6,234 nucleotides of DNA, from the NCBI GenBank assembly GCA_029884035.1, contig JAOUIM010000226.1, positions 1-6,234 on the forward strand. The letters run 5' to 3'. The position numbers were made by a program, and so were the translations under genes. The number at the start of each line of letters is the position of its first letter. Within the stretch, counting starts at the first letter, position 1. Shown in pieces: positions 6,047-6,234 of this stretch. The notes beneath the pieces were generated by a model that was not told the origin of the DNA, did not search any database, and saw only the letters and a list, made by a program, of their open reading frames with translations. The stretch is from Aquincola sp. Lineage in GTDB: Bacteria > Pseudomonadota > Gammaproteobacteria > Burkholderiales > Burkholderiaceae_C.

Positions 6047-6234
6047 TTACTTCTTCACTGCACTGGCGCCTGCCGCAGTGCCGGCCGGACTGGACGCGGA
6101 CGCGCCGAGCTGAACGATCTGTACCGGCTGGCCGGGCACCACGCCCATCACGCCATCGACCACCACGCGGTCACCGGCCGCCAGGCCGGACACGACGACG
6201 ATGTCCTTCTCGCCCTGGTAGTCGCCGACGACCA
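6047..6234 (-). CDS. Periplasmic adaptor (membrane fusion) protein of the RND system, C-terminal part only
   Basis: Only the last 61 residues are visible; the 5' end lies beyond the window. The frame reads VVGDYQGEKDIVVVSGLAAG, then DRVVVDGVMGVVPGQPVQIV, then a flexible Ala/Ser-rich tail ending AVKK and TAA (6049..6047). The pattern of a short strand, SGL-x-x-GDRVVV-x-G and V-x-PGQPV is the membrane-proximal end of AcrA/MexA-type adaptors. In the complex this protein links the inner-membrane pump to the outer-membrane channel and is normally lipid-anchored at its N-terminus, which cannot be seen here. Its position 12 bases before the pump start fits the usual adaptor-pump-channel gene order. 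Confidence 0.9.
   Translation of the reverse strand, partial: VVGDYQGEKDIVVVSGLAAGDRVVVDGVMGVVPGQPVQIVQLGASASSPAGTAAGASAVKK

Overview
The window looks like chromosomal DNA of a GC-rich proteobacterium, most likely a betaproteobacterium of the Burkholderiales. This is an inference from strongly G/C-ended codons and from the look of the proteins; no rRNA or other taxonomic marker is present. All supported genes lie on the minus strand, so transcription runs from high to low coordinates.

Right part (6234 to 1444) is a tripartite RND multidrug efflux operon in canonical order: the 3' end of a periplasmic adaptor gene (MexA/AcrA type, cut by the window edge), a complete 1044-residue HAE1-type RND inner-membrane pump, and a complete 484-residue lipoprotein outer-membrane channel of the OprM/NodT type. 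The genes are packed tightly (12 nt, then 1 nt apart). The pump would use the proton gradient to extrude amphiphilic compounds, the adaptor bridges the periplasm, and the channel carries substrate through the outer membrane. The promoter and any regulator must lie beyond position 6234.

Middle part (about 1443 to 877) has no convincing gene. Its right edge looks like the start of an insertion sequence, probably IS630-like: a short leader with small repeats, a hairpin covering a ribosome binding site, and an ATG followed by an MRTGRPK-type N-terminus that loses resemblance after about 12 codons. The proposed element end touches the stop codon of the channel gene. The remaining 450 bases are unrecognised and look non-coding.

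Left part (876 to 25) encodes a complete polyphosphate kinase 2 (PPK2, class I-like), with an ambiguous start (ATG at 876 or TTG at 870). A further gene may begin at position 25, overlapping the ppk2 stop by one base, but only 8 codons are visible. No clear intrinsic terminator separates the efflux operon from ppk2.

I found no sign of a new defence, secretion or RNA-based system. The points worth a second look are the insertion-sequence scar at the end of the operon, two hairpins that involve ribosome binding sites, and the ppk2 start.
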